The notes beneath the pieces are model-generated. The model saw nothing but the letters and a program-made list of their open reading frames with translations. It had not been told where the DNA came from and searched no databases. DNA of 59,669 bases from Sphaerochaeta sp032144095 (GTDB lineage Bacteria > Spirochaetota > Spirochaetia > Sphaerochaetales > Sphaerochaetaceae): assembly GCF_032144095.1 (NCBI RefSeq), contig NZ_JAVSNJ010000016.1, positions 1-59,669 of the forward strand, read 5' to 3'. The position numbers were made by a program, and so were the translations under genes. This document shows positions 1-8,986 of this stretch, piece by piece (position 1 is the stretch's first letter; each line of letters starts with the position of its first letter).

Positions 1-1
1 A

Positions 2-76
2 AAGATACAGCTATCACTTGCAGAAAAAGTCCAAGATGATACACTGGATGGAAAGGGCAGTTCGTTCGCTATATAA
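2..76 (+). CDS. possible C-terminal tail of an upstream gene (partial)
   Basis: A frame stays open from the window edge for 24 codons and stops with TAA at 74-76, immediately before the AAGGAGG of the next gene. A stop next to a ribosome binding site is the pattern used throughout this window, so this may be the last residues of a gene that begins outside it. The stretch is too short to identify and could be chance. Confidence 0.3.
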   Translation, partial: KIQLSLAEKVQDDTLDGKGSSFAI

Positions 77-86
77 GGAGGAGCAA

Positions 87-1826
87 ATGCCAGACGAGAA
101 ACAGATGAAACATGTCATCGATGTGGCCGTCGGTCGCAAGGATGCCGATCTCTGCATAACAGGATCTCAGATACTTGATGTCTATAATAAGGAGTGGTTC
201 CAGGCTGACCTGCTCATAGCAGGAGGCCTCATCTGTGCGTTTGCCAAGAGTGGGCAGGGCAAGGCCAAGGAGATTGTTGATGGCAAGGGAAAATACCTGT
301 TGCCAGGCTTTATCGATGGCCATGTACACATTGAATCCTCACACAGTACGCCTGAGGAATTCTCCAACCTGGTTGTTCCCTGCGGAACCACTACCGTAGT
401 GGCCGACCCCCACGAGCTGTGCAATGTAACCGGCCTTGCAGGGTTGGACTATATGCTCATGGCATCAGAACATACCCCCCTCCAGGCATTCTTTATGGTC
501 CCCTCCTGTGTACCCAGCACAGAGTTCGAGCATAGCGGTGCCATCATCCACGCCCCTGAGATTGCCACCCGCATAGGGCACGAACGGGTACTGGGACTTG
601 GGGAGATGATGGACTACCCTGGGGTTATAGCAGCAGATGCTCTTGTTCTGGATAAGATATGGGAAGCAAGGAAGGTCGGCAAGGTCATTGATGGCCATGG
701 ACCTGCCATCTACGGGCGGGAGCTGGATGCCTATGCCTCCACCGGCATAAAGACCGACCATGAGTGTGAAACCCCTGAAGACCTCCATAGCCGGGTCCGG
801 CGGGGGATGTATGTCATGCTTCGTGAAGGGTCTGCCTGCAAGAATGTACTGGGCCTTCTTGGCGGGGTGACAACGGCCAACAGCAGGCGTTGCATGTTCT
901 GCACCGACGACCGTCAGCCCAAAAGCATCCTGGAGGACGGGCATATCAACAACAACGTCCGTCTTGCAGTAGGGGCAGGCCTGGACCCCATCGATGCGAT
1001 CTGCATGGCGACCATCAACAGCAGCGAATGCTACCATCTCACCGACCGCGGGGCCATCGCCCCAGGCATGCGTGCGGATTTTGTCCTCTGTAACGACCTC
1101 TCTGAGTTCTCGATGCACAGCGTATACATTGCAGGATCCTTGGTAGCCGAGGATGGGCGCATCCTCAAGGCCGTGCCATTGCTCCACGATGAACGGGTAG
1201 CAGGGAAGATGCAGGTAAAGGATTTTTCCCTTTCGAGGCTAGCCCTTCCTTTGAAAAGTGAGCATGTGCGCATCATCGATGCCATCCTTGGAGGTGTTGT
1301 TACCGGCAAGGGTGAGGCACATGTAAAGGTAGTTGACGGCCATTGGGTCCATGACCCCTCCCAGGATATCGTCAAGCTTGCTGTCATCGAACGCCATAAG
1401 GGGACGGGGAACATTGGCCTTGCCCTCATCAGGGGTTTGGGCATACGGGGGGGTGCGATAGCCAGCTCGGTTGGCCATGATTCGCACAACATCATCGTCG
1501 CCGGTGATAACGATACGGATATGGAGGTAGCTGTCAACCACCTCATTGCCCTAGGGGGAGGGATGGTTATCGTACAGAAATCCCAGGTCCTCTCCTGCCT
1601 GGCCCTTCCCATCGGAGGCTTGATGAGTGACAAGAGCGGCAGCTTTGTGGCCAAGGCCCTGGACGAATTGCATGAGGTTTCCCAACAAAGGCTCTCGGCC
1701 AATCGGGAGATGGACCTTTTCACCACCCTCAGCTTCATGGCACTGCCGGTGATCCCGGCATACAAGCTCACCGATATAGGGCTTTTCGATGTAACGACCT
1801 TTTCGTTTGTTCCTCTGGAATTGTAG
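87..1826 (+). CDS. ade: adenine deaminase
   Basis: Amidohydrolase that converts adenine to hypoxanthine and ammonia in purine salvage, in the cytoplasm. The metal-binding HVH lies near residues 79-81 in a DGHVHIESS context, followed by a GHGP motif, a TDDRQP motif near the middle, and the C-terminal adenine-deaminase signature SVGHDSHNI. The 579-residue length fits the bacterial family. The start at 87 is chosen because AAGGAGG (75-81) sits five bases before it; the frame is open upstream to a TTG at 18 but that has no such site. It converges on the ABC importer with one base between stop codons and no visible terminator. Family identity is firm. Confidence 0.93.
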   Translation: MPDEKQMKHVIDVAVGRKDADLCITGSQILDVYNKEWFQADLLIAGGLICAFAKSGQGKAKEIVDGKGKYLLPGFIDGHVHIESSHSTPEEFSNLVVPCGTTTVVADPHELCNVTGLAGLDYMLMASEHTPLQAFFMVPSCVPSTEFEHSGAIIHAPEIATRIGHERVLGLGEMMDYPGVIAADALVLDKIWEARKVGKVIDGHGPAIYGRELDAYASTGIKTDHECETPEDLHSRVRRGMYVMLREGSACKNVLGLLGGVTTANSRRCMFCTDDRQPKSILEDGHINNNVRLAVGAGLDPIDAICMATINSSECYHLTDRGAIAPGMRADFVLCNDLSEFSMHSVYIAGSLVAEDGRILKAVPLLHDERVAGKMQVKDFSLSRLALPLKSEHVRIIDAILGGVVTGKGEAHVKVVDGHWVHDPSQDIVKLAVIERHKGTGNIGLALIRGLGIRGGAIASSVGHDSHNIIVAGDNDTDMEVAVNHLIALGGGMVIVQKSQVLSCLALPIGGLMSDKSGSFVAKALDELHEVSQQRLSANREMDLFTTLSFMALPVIPAYKLTDIGLFDVTTFSFVPLEL

Positions 1827-1827
1827 C

Positions 1828-2583
1828 CTAGTAGATGAGGGTTCTCCCGCCAACACTGCAAACGGTCATATCCGTCTCATAGAGGGTGGTCAGCATCTCG
1901 CTGGTAACCACCCTCTCTTTTGTGCCGAAACAGAGCAGGCTCCCTTTCTTGAGCATGGCGACATGGGTTGCAAGCTCATAGGCAAATGGGGCGTCGTGGG
2001 TGGTGAAGATGATGGTCTTGCCCTGGGCATGCAGTGCCTGGAGGATATCGATGACCTTTCTCCGGTTGGCAGGGTCGAGTGATGAGGTGGGCTCATCGAG
2101 CAGCAGGACTTTGCTTTGCTGGGCGATTGCCCTTGCTATCAGGACAAGCTGGCTCTCCCCGCCGGAGAGGGTGGTTACCGAACGGTGGGCATAGGAGGCC
2201 AGTCCTACCGTTTCCAACGCTTCATAGGCTAGGTGGACATCCTCATCGGAAGGGGAGCCCATCTCTGCCAGATAGGGAGCCCGGCCAAAGAGGGTATACT
2301 CCAGAAGCGTGAAGGAGAAGTTGTAGTGCTCGCTCTGGGGAACCAGGGCGATGAACCTACCCAGCTCCTTTCTGCCGTACTCTTTGAGAGGCTTATCGAA
2401 CAGCAGGATATTGGCAGAGGGCTTCCACCCCAAGAGCAGGTCCATCAAGGTACTTTTCCCTGCCCCGTTTGAACCTAGCAAGGCTACTGTGGATTGTTCC
2501 TGGATATCCAAGGTGATGTTGCAGAGGGCCTTGGTTCCCGTTGGATAGGTGTAGCTGAGGTTGTCGACCTTCAAGGCTGTCAT
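1828..2583 (-). CDS. metal/siderophore-type ABC importer, ATP-binding protein
   Basis: Cytoplasmic ATPase of a FecE/BtuD-type importer, about 251 residues. Walker A GSNGAGKST is near residues 37-45, followed by a LSGGE signature, Walker B VLLLDEPTSSLD and the switch histidine in TTHD. The start at 2583 has GGAGGG upstream and overlaps the permease stop by four bases (ATGA), the mark of translational coupling; the open frame upstream lies inside the permease gene and is a shadow. It is the last gene of a three-gene operon (binding protein, permease, ATPase). Substrate cannot be told from sequence: ferric siderophore, haem or corrinoid are all possible. Confidence 0.88.
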   Translation of the reverse strand: MTALKVDNLSYTYPTGTKALCNITLDIQEQSTVALLGSNGAGKSTLMDLLLGWKPSANILLFDKPLKEYGRKELGRFIALVPQSEHYNFSFTLLEYTLFGRAPYLAEMGSPSDEDVHLAYEALETVGLASYAHRSVTTLSGGESQLVLIARAIAQQSKVLLLDEPTSSLDPANRRKVIDILQALHAQGKTIIFTTHDAPFAYELATHVAMLKKGSLLCFGTKERVVTSEMLTTLYETDMTVCSVGGRTLIY

Positions 2584-3599
2584 GCTTTGCCCTCCTGGTG
2601 CTTCAGTGAGAGGATGACGATAAAGATGACCGCCCCAATGAAGCTGGTGAGCAGGCCTATGGGAATTTCGGTAGGGAGCAGTGTCCTGCCCACCGTATCG
2701 CAAAGGAGCAGGAAAAGGGAACCCATCACCATCGAGCCTGGGAGGGCCACCTTGCTGTCAGAACCGAAGAGCTTGCGGGCAAGGTGGGGCATGATCAGGC
2801 CGACCCAGCCGATGAGTCCAGTAAGCGAGATGGTCAGGGTCGTACCTACTGTTGCCACGACCAGCAGCACTGTCCTGTCGAGCCTGGGATTGAGCCCTAC
2901 TGAGTAGGCACTCTTCTCCTGTAGGGAGAGCAGGTTCATCCTCCACCTGTAGCTGAACAGGATGGCCAGGCAGACCAGCACGATGGGCATGACGGTGAGT
3001 ATCTGTTTCCAGTTGCTGTTCCACAGCCCACCCATCATCCAGAACGTGATGTCCTGCAGATCCTTGGTAGGCTCGGCAACCAGCTTTACCACGCCGAGGG
3101 CTGAAGAGAAGATTGCCGAAACGGCGATGCCAGAGAGCACCAGCCTAAGCAGCCAACCCCCAAAGCGAAACTTCTTTGCCAGGAAATAGGAGGCTCCCAA
3201 AGCCAGAAGCCCAAAGAATGTTGCACTGACCTGGACCAGGGCAGAGTTGTAGTTTCCCACCACAATGACCAGGGCGGCACCGAATGCAGAACCCTGGCTT
3301 ACTCCCAGAAATCCCGGTTCCACCAGTGGGTTGGAGAACAGCATCTGGAAGGTAAAGCCTGCCGCACTGAGTATGGCTCCTGCAATGAGGGCCAGCAGTA
3401 TTCTTGGCAGGCGTATGTTGAGCATGATGTTTTTCATCATGACATTCTGGGAGAGGTCCTTGGGGAAGCTGAAGCCTCCCTTGGGGTAACGCCCTGCAAA
3501 CAAAAAAAGCAGGGAGAGCATAAGCAACAAGAGCAGCAAGGACAACAGGATGGCCCTGTTGCGCTTCTGCTCGTTGTGATAGCTCCTTTCGGCGTTCAT
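2580..3599 (-). CDS. FecCD-family ABC importer permease
   Basis: Inner-membrane permease of 339 residues with the usual hydrophobic segments of the FecCD/BtuC family. The N-terminal membrane helix follows a short basic region, and the family landmarks LPRILLALIAG near the start and a GLIGWVGLIMPH segment in the last third are present; the latter region contacts the ATPase. Its ATG overlaps the stop of the binding-protein gene by one base (TAATG) and its own stop overlaps the ATPase start by four. It should form a homodimer with two copies of the ATPase. The function class is firm and the substrate unknown. Confidence 0.9.
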   Translation of the reverse strand: MNAERSYHNEQKRNRAILLSLLLLLLMLSLLFLFAGRYPKGGFSFPKDLSQNVMMKNIMLNIRLPRILLALIAGAILSAAGFTFQMLFSNPLVEPGFLGVSQGSAFGAALVIVVGNYNSALVQVSATFFGLLALGASYFLAKKFRFGGWLLRLVLSGIAVSAIFSSALGVVKLVAEPTKDLQDITFWMMGGLWNSNWKQILTVMPIVLVCLAILFSYRWRMNLLSLQEKSAYSVGLNPRLDRTVLLVVATVGTTLTISLTGLIGWVGLIMPHLARKLFGSDSKVALPGSMVMGSLFLLLCDTVGRTLLPTEIPIGLLTSFIGAVIFIVILSLKHQEGKA

Positions 3600-4702
3600 T
3601 ATCTGTTGTTCAATGCAAGGGAGGCATTGAACTTGCTGACGATCGTGTCAAGTTTGGTAGTGTCGGTGATGCTATACATCTGGGTATAGAAAGTGCGCAC
3701 CATCTCGTCCATGTCCACATCAGCGAAGAGCTGGGGATAGAGGTCCTTGGCCATCCATTCGGCCCCTAGGATCCAGCTGGAGACCGGTTGCATATAGCTG
3801 AGCATGTCAGCCGGGGTAGACTTCACCTGGTTATTCTTCACCGCATCAAGGCTCTTCCAGATGGGGGAGCTGTAGATTGCCTCTACAAAGGGGTCCGACA
3901 GGCTCTTGTAGCTTACCACATAGATGACCTCAGGGTCCCAGGCAGCTATCTGTTCAAAAGAGACGGTGGACCATCCGTTGGCGGCAAGGTTTGCCCCTTT
4001 CCAGACAGCTATGGCACCGACCTGCTCAACCATCCAGGTCTGCATCCATGCTTCAGGGGCTATCTTGAAGGAGTTTGCGTTGTTTTCGCTTACCCCTTGC
4101 AGGAAGAGGACCCGTTTTTTCTGGGATTCTGGGATTGCTGCAACCTTCTTTGTTATGGCTGACAGGCGTCTCTCGTAGATGTCCAGGATCTGGGTAGCAC
4201 GGAAAGTGTTCTTCAGAAGCTTTCCTAGCTCTGCCAGCTCCACCTTCCATTCATCATAGGTTTCCAGGTTCATGGTGAAGTTGGGGACTCCCAGCTGATC
4301 AAGCTTTTTTCCGACCGATTCATAGTTTGCGGTCTTTATGAGTACCAGATCCGGATTGGTTGCAGCAATCTCCTCAACACTGGCCTGCTGGTCCAGACGG
4401 GGCTGCTCATCCAGGGAAGGGCGGAGAGAGGAAAAAAAGTCCCCTAGGCCCTGGTCGGTCTTGGAAAGGGTCACATCCATCTGCTGTACTTCTGGAAAGA
4501 GGAAGAGGGCATTTGCCGGCATGACCGCTGCCTTGCCTGCCACCATGACACTCTTTGGCTTCTCCTTCAGGGTCAGGGTCCTGCCATTTGCATCGGTTGC
4601 GCGGTAGTATTCACTGCTGATCATCTGTTTTTCGACATTGCCTTGGGCAAAGACCCCGAGGGAAAGGACCAGGACCAGAATACAGAGGGTTATTCTCTTC
4701 AT
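3599..4702 (-). CDS. periplasmic substrate-binding protein of the metal-type ABC importer
   Basis: A 367-residue exported binding protein of the FecB/BtuF helical-backbone class. The first 19 or so residues form a signal peptide ending VFAQG with no lipobox cysteine, so a soluble periplasmic protein is predicted. The conserved layout of the class is visible: a 'P-K-S-V' strand, the ASVEEIAATNPDLVL segment typical of Peripla_BP_2, then a long connecting helix. AAGGAG lies just before the start. It is the first gene of the operon and is divergent from proA across 157 bases. The ligand is not predictable from the residues seen. Confidence 0.85.
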   Translation of the reverse strand: MKRITLCILVLVLSLGVFAQGNVEKQMISSEYYRATDANGRTLTLKEKPKSVMVAGKAAVMPANALFLFPEVQQMDVTLSKTDQGLGDFFSSLRPSLDEQPRLDQQASVEEIAATNPDLVLIKTANYESVGKKLDQLGVPNFTMNLETYDEWKVELAELGKLLKNTFRATQILDIYERRLSAITKKVAAIPESQKKRVLFLQGVSENNANSFKIAPEAWMQTWMVEQVGAIAVWKGANLAANGWSTVSFEQIAAWDPEVIYVVSYKSLSDPFVEAIYSSPIWKSLDAVKNNQVKSTPADMLSYMQPVSSWILGAEWMAKDLYPQLFADVDMDEMVRTFYTQMYSITDTTKLDTIVSKFNASLALNNR

Positions 4703-4729
4703 AGTAAAAAAACTCCTTGTGCTGTTGCG

Positions 4730-4741
4730 AACGGTTGCAGT
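4730..4741. promoter_or_regulatory. 12-base element shared by two metal-type ABC loci
   Basis: AACGGTTGCAGT lies upstream of the binding-protein gene, just before its ribosome binding site. The identical 12 bases occur at 39292-39303, again just before the ribosome binding site of the first gene of the other metal-type ABC operon and in the same orientation. GTTGC also repeats directly here. It may be an operator or an untranslated-leader element. No Fur-type box or cobalamin riboswitch was recognised. Confidence 0.45.
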
Positions 4742-4859
4742 TTACCATTGTGTATACGAAAAAGCAATCGCAATTTACCAATTGGTTCACTTGGTTTCTC
4801 CTTGATACCTTCCCATATTCAGTTTACTGTATAGGTACCATAACAACGAGGTTACACAG

Positions 4860-6188
4860 ATGGATGGCATACGCATTCAAGAAGATATCAAAAGACTAAA
4901 AACAAGTGCGACGGTGCTTTCCGTCAGCAGTGAGCTTGTGAGAAATGCCCTGCTTGCGGCCATTTCCGATGGCCTGAGCCGTGACTGGCCGGCCATCAGG
5001 GCGGCAAACGAGAAAGACCTCCACCTTGCAAAGGATAGCGGCCTGGCAGAGGCCCTCACCAAACGGCTGATCTTTGATGAAGAGAAGCTGAGGGGTGTCC
5101 AGGTGGGCCTAAAGCAGGTTGCGGAGCTTGAGGATCCCATCGGCAAGGTGTTGGAGCGAAGGCTCCTGGACAAGAACCTGCTGCTTGAACGGGTCAGCTT
5201 CCCCATCGGGGTGATTGGCATGATCTTTGAATCCCGCCCCGATGCCCTTGTCCAGATAGTCTCGCTCTGCCTTAAGAGTGGCAATGGCATCATCCTCAAG
5301 GGAGGCAAGGAGGCGTTCAACACCAACACCGCCTTGGTGGCATCCATCAAGAAGAGTGCCCAATGCTCACCTCTAGGTGATCAGTGGCTTACCCTTTTGG
5401 AAAGCCACAGTGATGTCTCCTCCATGCTGAAGATGGAAAAGGAGATTGACCTGCTCATCCCCAGGGGGTCGAATGCCTTTGTCAAATATGTGATGGAGAA
5501 CACCACCATAGCGGTCCTTGGGCATGCCGATGGGATCTGCCACATCTATGTTGATGAGAAGGCCGACCTGGCGAAGGCCCTGGCCTGTGCAGTCGACTCC
5601 AAGACCCAATATCCTGCTGCCTGCAACTCCATTGAAACGTTGTTGGTCCATAGGAAGGTTGCCTCAACCTTCATTCCCCTAGTGGCAAAGGCCCTCAAGG
5701 AGAAAGGGGTCACCATCCATGGGGATGGGACGACATCCTCGCTCATCGACTGTACGGGATACCAGGAGGGGGACTATGCGATCGAATACCTCGCCCTGGA
5801 GCTGAACATCAAGGTCGTCAAGGATATGGATGAGGCCCTTGGCCACATCGCCTTGTATGGGTCGCACCACACCGATGCCATCATCAGTGAGGATAGGGGG
5901 GCCATCACCCGCTTCATGCAGGAGGTTGACTCTGCCGATGTGTTTGCCAACTGCTCGACCCGGTTTGCCGATGGCTTCCGTTTTGGTCTCGGGGCAGAGG
6001 TGGGCATCAGCACGGCAAAAATCCACGCCCGCGGTCCGGTAGGGTTGAATGGCCTGATGAGCAGCAAGTGGTTGCTCAACGGAAATGGACAGGTGGTCTC
6101 CTCCTATAGCGGGGTAGAAGGCAAGCCTTTCTTGCATATGGGCCTATCGTGTGAAGGCTCAAGTCTTCTTGCAGGAGAGGGGATATGA
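4860..6188 (+). CDS. proA: glutamate-5-semialdehyde dehydrogenase (gamma-glutamyl phosphate reductase)
   Basis: Second enzyme of proline synthesis: NADPH-dependent reduction of gamma-glutamyl phosphate to glutamate semialdehyde. The 442-residue protein has the family's IGVIGMIFESRPD segment near residue 118, LKSGNGIILKGGKEA, the catalytic cysteine in AACNSIETLL, and the C-terminal GAEVGISTAKIHARGPVGL block. It starts after a weak GAGG and its stop overlaps proB by four bases (ATGA), so the two are coupled. The third proline gene, proC, is in a separate operon at 12370-13182. Identification is firm. Confidence 0.96.
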   Translation: MDGIRIQEDIKRLKTSATVLSVSSELVRNALLAAISDGLSRDWPAIRAANEKDLHLAKDSGLAEALTKRLIFDEEKLRGVQVGLKQVAELEDPIGKVLERRLLDKNLLLERVSFPIGVIGMIFESRPDALVQIVSLCLKSGNGIILKGGKEAFNTNTALVASIKKSAQCSPLGDQWLTLLESHSDVSSMLKMEKEIDLLIPRGSNAFVKYVMENTTIAVLGHADGICHIYVDEKADLAKALACAVDSKTQYPAACNSIETLLVHRKVASTFIPLVAKALKEKGVTIHGDGTTSSLIDCTGYQEGDYAIEYLALELNIKVVKDMDEALGHIALYGSHHTDAIISEDRGAITRFMQEVDSADVFANCSTRFADGFRFGLGAEVGISTAKIHARGPVGLNGLMSSKWLLNGNGQVVSSYSGVEGKPFLHMGLSCEGSSLLAGEGI

Positions 6189-7309
6189 AACGAGATTTTT
6201 CCTCGATCCAGAGGATTGTAGTGAAAGTGGGGACGAACCTTCTTTCCACAAAGGATGGCATCGACGAAAGCTGCATAGACAGGATTGTCGACCAGCTTGT
6301 CCTTCTGCAGCAAGCCGGTTACCAGGTCCTGCTCGTAACAAGTGGTGCCATCGGGATGGGTGCAAAGGAGCTGAAGCTCAAGGGCCCTGTCAAGCAGGTA
6401 GCCATGCGCCAGGCCTGTGCATCCATAGGGCAACCCCTTCTGATGAGCAGCTATCGAAGGTCCTTCAAGAAGCATGGTGTGGTTTGCTCGCAGATTTTGC
6501 TTACCCGCAAGGAGATGAACAACCGCCACACCTACGTGAACCTCAGAAACAGCATCTTTACCCTGTTGGAGCTTGGAGTCGTCCCGATCTTCAATGAGAA
6601 CGATACGGTAAGCACAGCCGAGATTGGCTCAGCCTTCGGTGACAACGACAGGATGAGTGCAATGGTGGCAAGCAAGGTTGATGCCGAATTGCTGGTCATC
6701 CTCACAGATATTGAGGGCCTCTATACTGCTGACCCCAAGAAAGATCCCAAGGCGGAGCTGCTCAGCGATATCGAGATCCTCGACAACGAGATACTCGGGT
6801 TTGCCGGCGGGGCAGGGAGCCTGTTCTCTACAGGCGGGATGAAGACCAAGCTGCTCGCTGCAAAGATAGCGGCGGTAGCAGGGTGCGGTTCGATCATCGC
6901 AAGTGGCTATGAGGAGAACATCCTCGTTCGCCTGATGGAAGGGGAGGTCCTGGGATCCTATTTCCACCCCCAAAAACGAATGAACCAACGTTCCCGCTGG
7001 ATTCTCAACAACTCCCACCTGGGTTCCATCGTCGTCGATGAGGGGGCCAAACAGGCTCTCCTTTCCAGCAAGAGCCTTCTTCCCAAGGGTGTCCTCAAGG
7101 TAGAAGGGGCTTTTGAGGCAGGGGATGTAGTGGAGGTCTGCACTGTCGACGGCAAACCCTTTGCCAAGGCTGTGCCCTACTACAACAGTACTGACATCTC
7201 GATCCTGGCTGGGCACAAGAGTAGTGACATTCCCACCCTGCTGGGTAGCGGACATAAGGACGTCATATTCCGTCCGGAGGATTTGGTGCTGCTAGACGAT
7301 GGCGAATAA
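6185..7309 (+). CDS. proB: glutamate 5-kinase
   Basis: First enzyme of proline synthesis, phosphorylating glutamate with ATP. Amino-acid-kinase fold with VVKVGTNLL at the N-terminus, NENDTVST and FGDNDRMSAMVA in the substrate loops, and GGMKTKLLAAKIA near residue 220. The last 100 residues form the PUA domain found in full-length ProB, giving the expected 374 residues. This kinase is normally feedback-inhibited by proline. The order proA-proB is reversed from the common proB-proA arrangement, with a four-base overlap. Its end overlaps the next gene by 11 bases. Confidence 0.96.
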   Translation: MKRDFSSIQRIVVKVGTNLLSTKDGIDESCIDRIVDQLVLLQQAGYQVLLVTSGAIGMGAKELKLKGPVKQVAMRQACASIGQPLLMSSYRRSFKKHGVVCSQILLTRKEMNNRHTYVNLRNSIFTLLELGVVPIFNENDTVSTAEIGSAFGDNDRMSAMVASKVDAELLVILTDIEGLYTADPKKDPKAELLSDIEILDNEILGFAGGAGSLFSTGGMKTKLLAAKIAAVAGCGSIIASGYEENILVRLMEGEVLGSYFHPQKRMNQRSRWILNNSHLGSIVVDEGAKQALLSSKSLLPKGVLKVEGAFEAGDVVEVCTVDGKPFAKAVPYYNSTDISILAGHKSSDIPTLLGSGHKDVIFRPEDLVLLDDGE

Positions 7310-8228
7310 CTACAGGATCTACAGAAGAAGGGTTGACCTGGGTTCCCGTATATCCCAGCTGCACAGTACCGAGCAGCTGGCCATCGGTATCCTTGACACC
7401 GGAACCCCCGAGCAATTGATCGAGAACCTGAACTGGTTTGTTGAAAACATGAACTATGCCCTGCATGTGGTTACCCAGGAGGACCAGCTCGACATCCCTG
7501 CTATGCAGGAAGCCTACAAGGAGGTCACTTTCCTGGTCTTCACTTCAATGACCTTTACTGGAGAGAAGATCAATGCGATCGCCAATGAGTGTCAGACGAG
7601 CTACTTTCTCATTGTCCGCAGCGACCTGCTCCTTGTCCGCTTTGATGGTTCTGCCCTCTTCTCGCTCATGGCGGAGAGGGAACCTCCCGCAGCCTTGGCG
7701 GCTATCCTGGCCAACTCAAACAAGGAGATCGTCCCTTCCTTGCGTTCTCCCTTTCTCAACGGGAAACTCCTGGAGCCCAAATCGCATCTTCCTTCCCTGG
7801 ATGCACCACATCCGCAGCCGACTCTCTATCCTGTAATGGCTCTGGGGATGTACGACCGGGCACTGTTCCAGAGGTTGCGCGGCTTTGACGAACGGATCCA
7901 TAGCGAATATTTCCAGGCCCTTGACTGGGGTATCCGGTGCCACCTGCTCGGCTACACCGTCAAGGCGACGCCCCACCTCCTGATGCAGTTTGCCGACAGG
8001 CAGTCCATCATCGAAGACCGAAGTGAAAGTGATGGCTTTAAGAGGTGCTACACCAAAGCCCTCTCCATAGAGCAGATCAACGGCAAGAACCTGATACGAA
8101 AATACAAGGGGTATGTCGACAAGGACGCCCTTTCCGATGAAGTGAAGAAACGGCTTCTCTGGTTGCAGAAGATGGACTTTCCTCAACTGGTCAAGCAGTG
8201 GAAGCTCCCCGACGAGGAGCAGTCGTGA
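7299..8228 (+). CDS. glycosyltransferase-like protein (GT-A/family 2-like, degenerate)
   Basis: A 309-residue protein with no signal peptide. The C-terminal half looks like family 2 glycosyltransferases: GMYDRALFQRLRGFDE followed by FQALDWGIRCHLLGY, matching the usual 'R.GGFDE..f...EDvDl..R....G' block. The N-terminal half has alternating strands and helices compatible with a GT-A fold, but I see no clear DxD metal motif, and the acidic pair usually following GFDE is changed to LDWG. It overlaps proB by 11 bases and the amidase by 4, so it sits inside a coupled operon. A role in envelope sugar transfer is a guess from context; a non-catalytic homologue is equally possible. Confidence 0.5.
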   Translation: MANNYRIYRRRVDLGSRISQLHSTEQLAIGILDTGTPEQLIENLNWFVENMNYALHVVTQEDQLDIPAMQEAYKEVTFLVFTSMTFTGEKINAIANECQTSYFLIVRSDLLLVRFDGSALFSLMAEREPPAALAAILANSNKEIVPSLRSPFLNGKLLEPKSHLPSLDAPHPQPTLYPVMALGMYDRALFQRLRGFDERIHSEYFQALDWGIRCHLLGYTVKATPHLLMQFADRQSIIEDRSESDGFKRCYTKALSIEQINGKNLIRKYKGYVDKDALSDEVKKRLLWLQKMDFPQLVKQWKLPDEEQS

Positions 8229-8977
8229 GAAAGGGTTTTGTAGCACTGGTCTCTATCCTTCTGGCTTCCTCTCTTGTCCCCCTGTTCTCGGCAGGGGATC
8301 CCTTCTCCTTTCCTGTCTCGACGGTCATCCTTGATGCTGGGCATGGTGGCCATGACCCTGGTGCGAGTGCTTCCTACAGCTTCTCCGGTGGCACCATCAA
8401 CGAAAGCGACCTTACCCTTGATATTGCCAAACGGGTACTTGCCCTGTTGGCTGTAGAAAAGCCAGCATTGCAGGTGGTCATGACCAGAACCGATGACACC
8501 TATGTCTCCCTTGCCCAACGGTCGCAGGTTGCGTACTCTGCACCTCTGCCCCCAAAGTCCAGTGCCTTGTTTGTTTCCATCCACATCAACAGTGCAACAA
8601 CCTCCGATGCCGTAGGCTTTGAGATCCTGACCAAACGACAGGCCAAACAGGTTTCCCTGCTTGATGAACAGACCCCGCTGGCAAATATTGCCCTGTTCGC
8701 TTCCCTGCCTTCCCTGGAACTCAACCGGTTTCTGAACCAGAGGAACCTCTATGTCGCAGGGACCTTTGCAGAGGTGTTCTCCGAAAAGTTGATAACCTCC
8801 CGAAGCCGGGGCATCAAGGAGAGGGACCTGTATGTGCTCAATGCAAGCAGGGTACCCTCTGTCCTTGTCGAGGTGGGGTTCCTGTCGAACGAAGATGAAG
8901 CACAAAAGATCCTCTCCCCAACGTGGAGACAACTTGTTGCCCATGCAATAACAGAGGCTGTGATCCGTTGTATCTAG
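8225..8977 (+). CDS. N-acetylmuramoyl-L-alanine amidase (Amidase_3)
   Basis: Exported zinc amidase that cleaves the bond between N-acetylmuramic acid and L-alanine in peptidoglycan. A GTG start at 8225 is chosen: GAGGAG lies 5-6 bases upstream, it overlaps the preceding stop in GTGA, and it opens straight into a signal peptide (MRKGFVALVSILLASS after initiator). Zinc and catalytic residues of the family are all visible: His in LDAGHGGHDPGA, Glu in NESDLTLDIA, His in FVSIHINS and Glu in LVEVGFLSN. An upstream ATG at 8198 would add nine residues before the signal and is less likely. Expected site of action is the periplasm. Confidence 0.9.
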   Translation: MRKGFVALVSILLASSLVPLFSAGDPFSFPVSTVILDAGHGGHDPGASASYSFSGGTINESDLTLDIAKRVLALLAVEKPALQVVMTRTDDTYVSLAQRSQVAYSAPLPPKSSALFVSIHINSATTSDAVGFEILTKRQAKQVSLLDEQTPLANIALFASLPSLELNRFLNQRNLYVAGTFAEVFSEKLITSRSRGIKERDLYVLNASRVPSVLVEVGFLSNEDEAQKILSPTWRQLVAHAITEAVIRCI

Positions 8978-8986
8978 GAGTTGCCT

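Noticed and set aside
465..1861. Long minus-strand open frames of 240 and 276 codons opposite adenine deaminase
   Set aside because: They are antisense shadows of a well-matched enzyme, show no domain pattern or ribosome binding site, and arise from its GC-rich third positions.
1828..2703. Longer 291-residue version of the ABC ATPase
   Set aside because: The extra 40 residues lie inside the permease gene in another frame; ATG 2583 has a ribosome binding site and starts the domain correctly.
4703..4859. Fur box or cobalamin riboswitch upstream of the first ABC importer
   Set aside because: No GATAATGATAATCATTATC-like sequence and no riboswitch core pattern was found; the gap is too short for a cobalamin riboswitch plus promoters.
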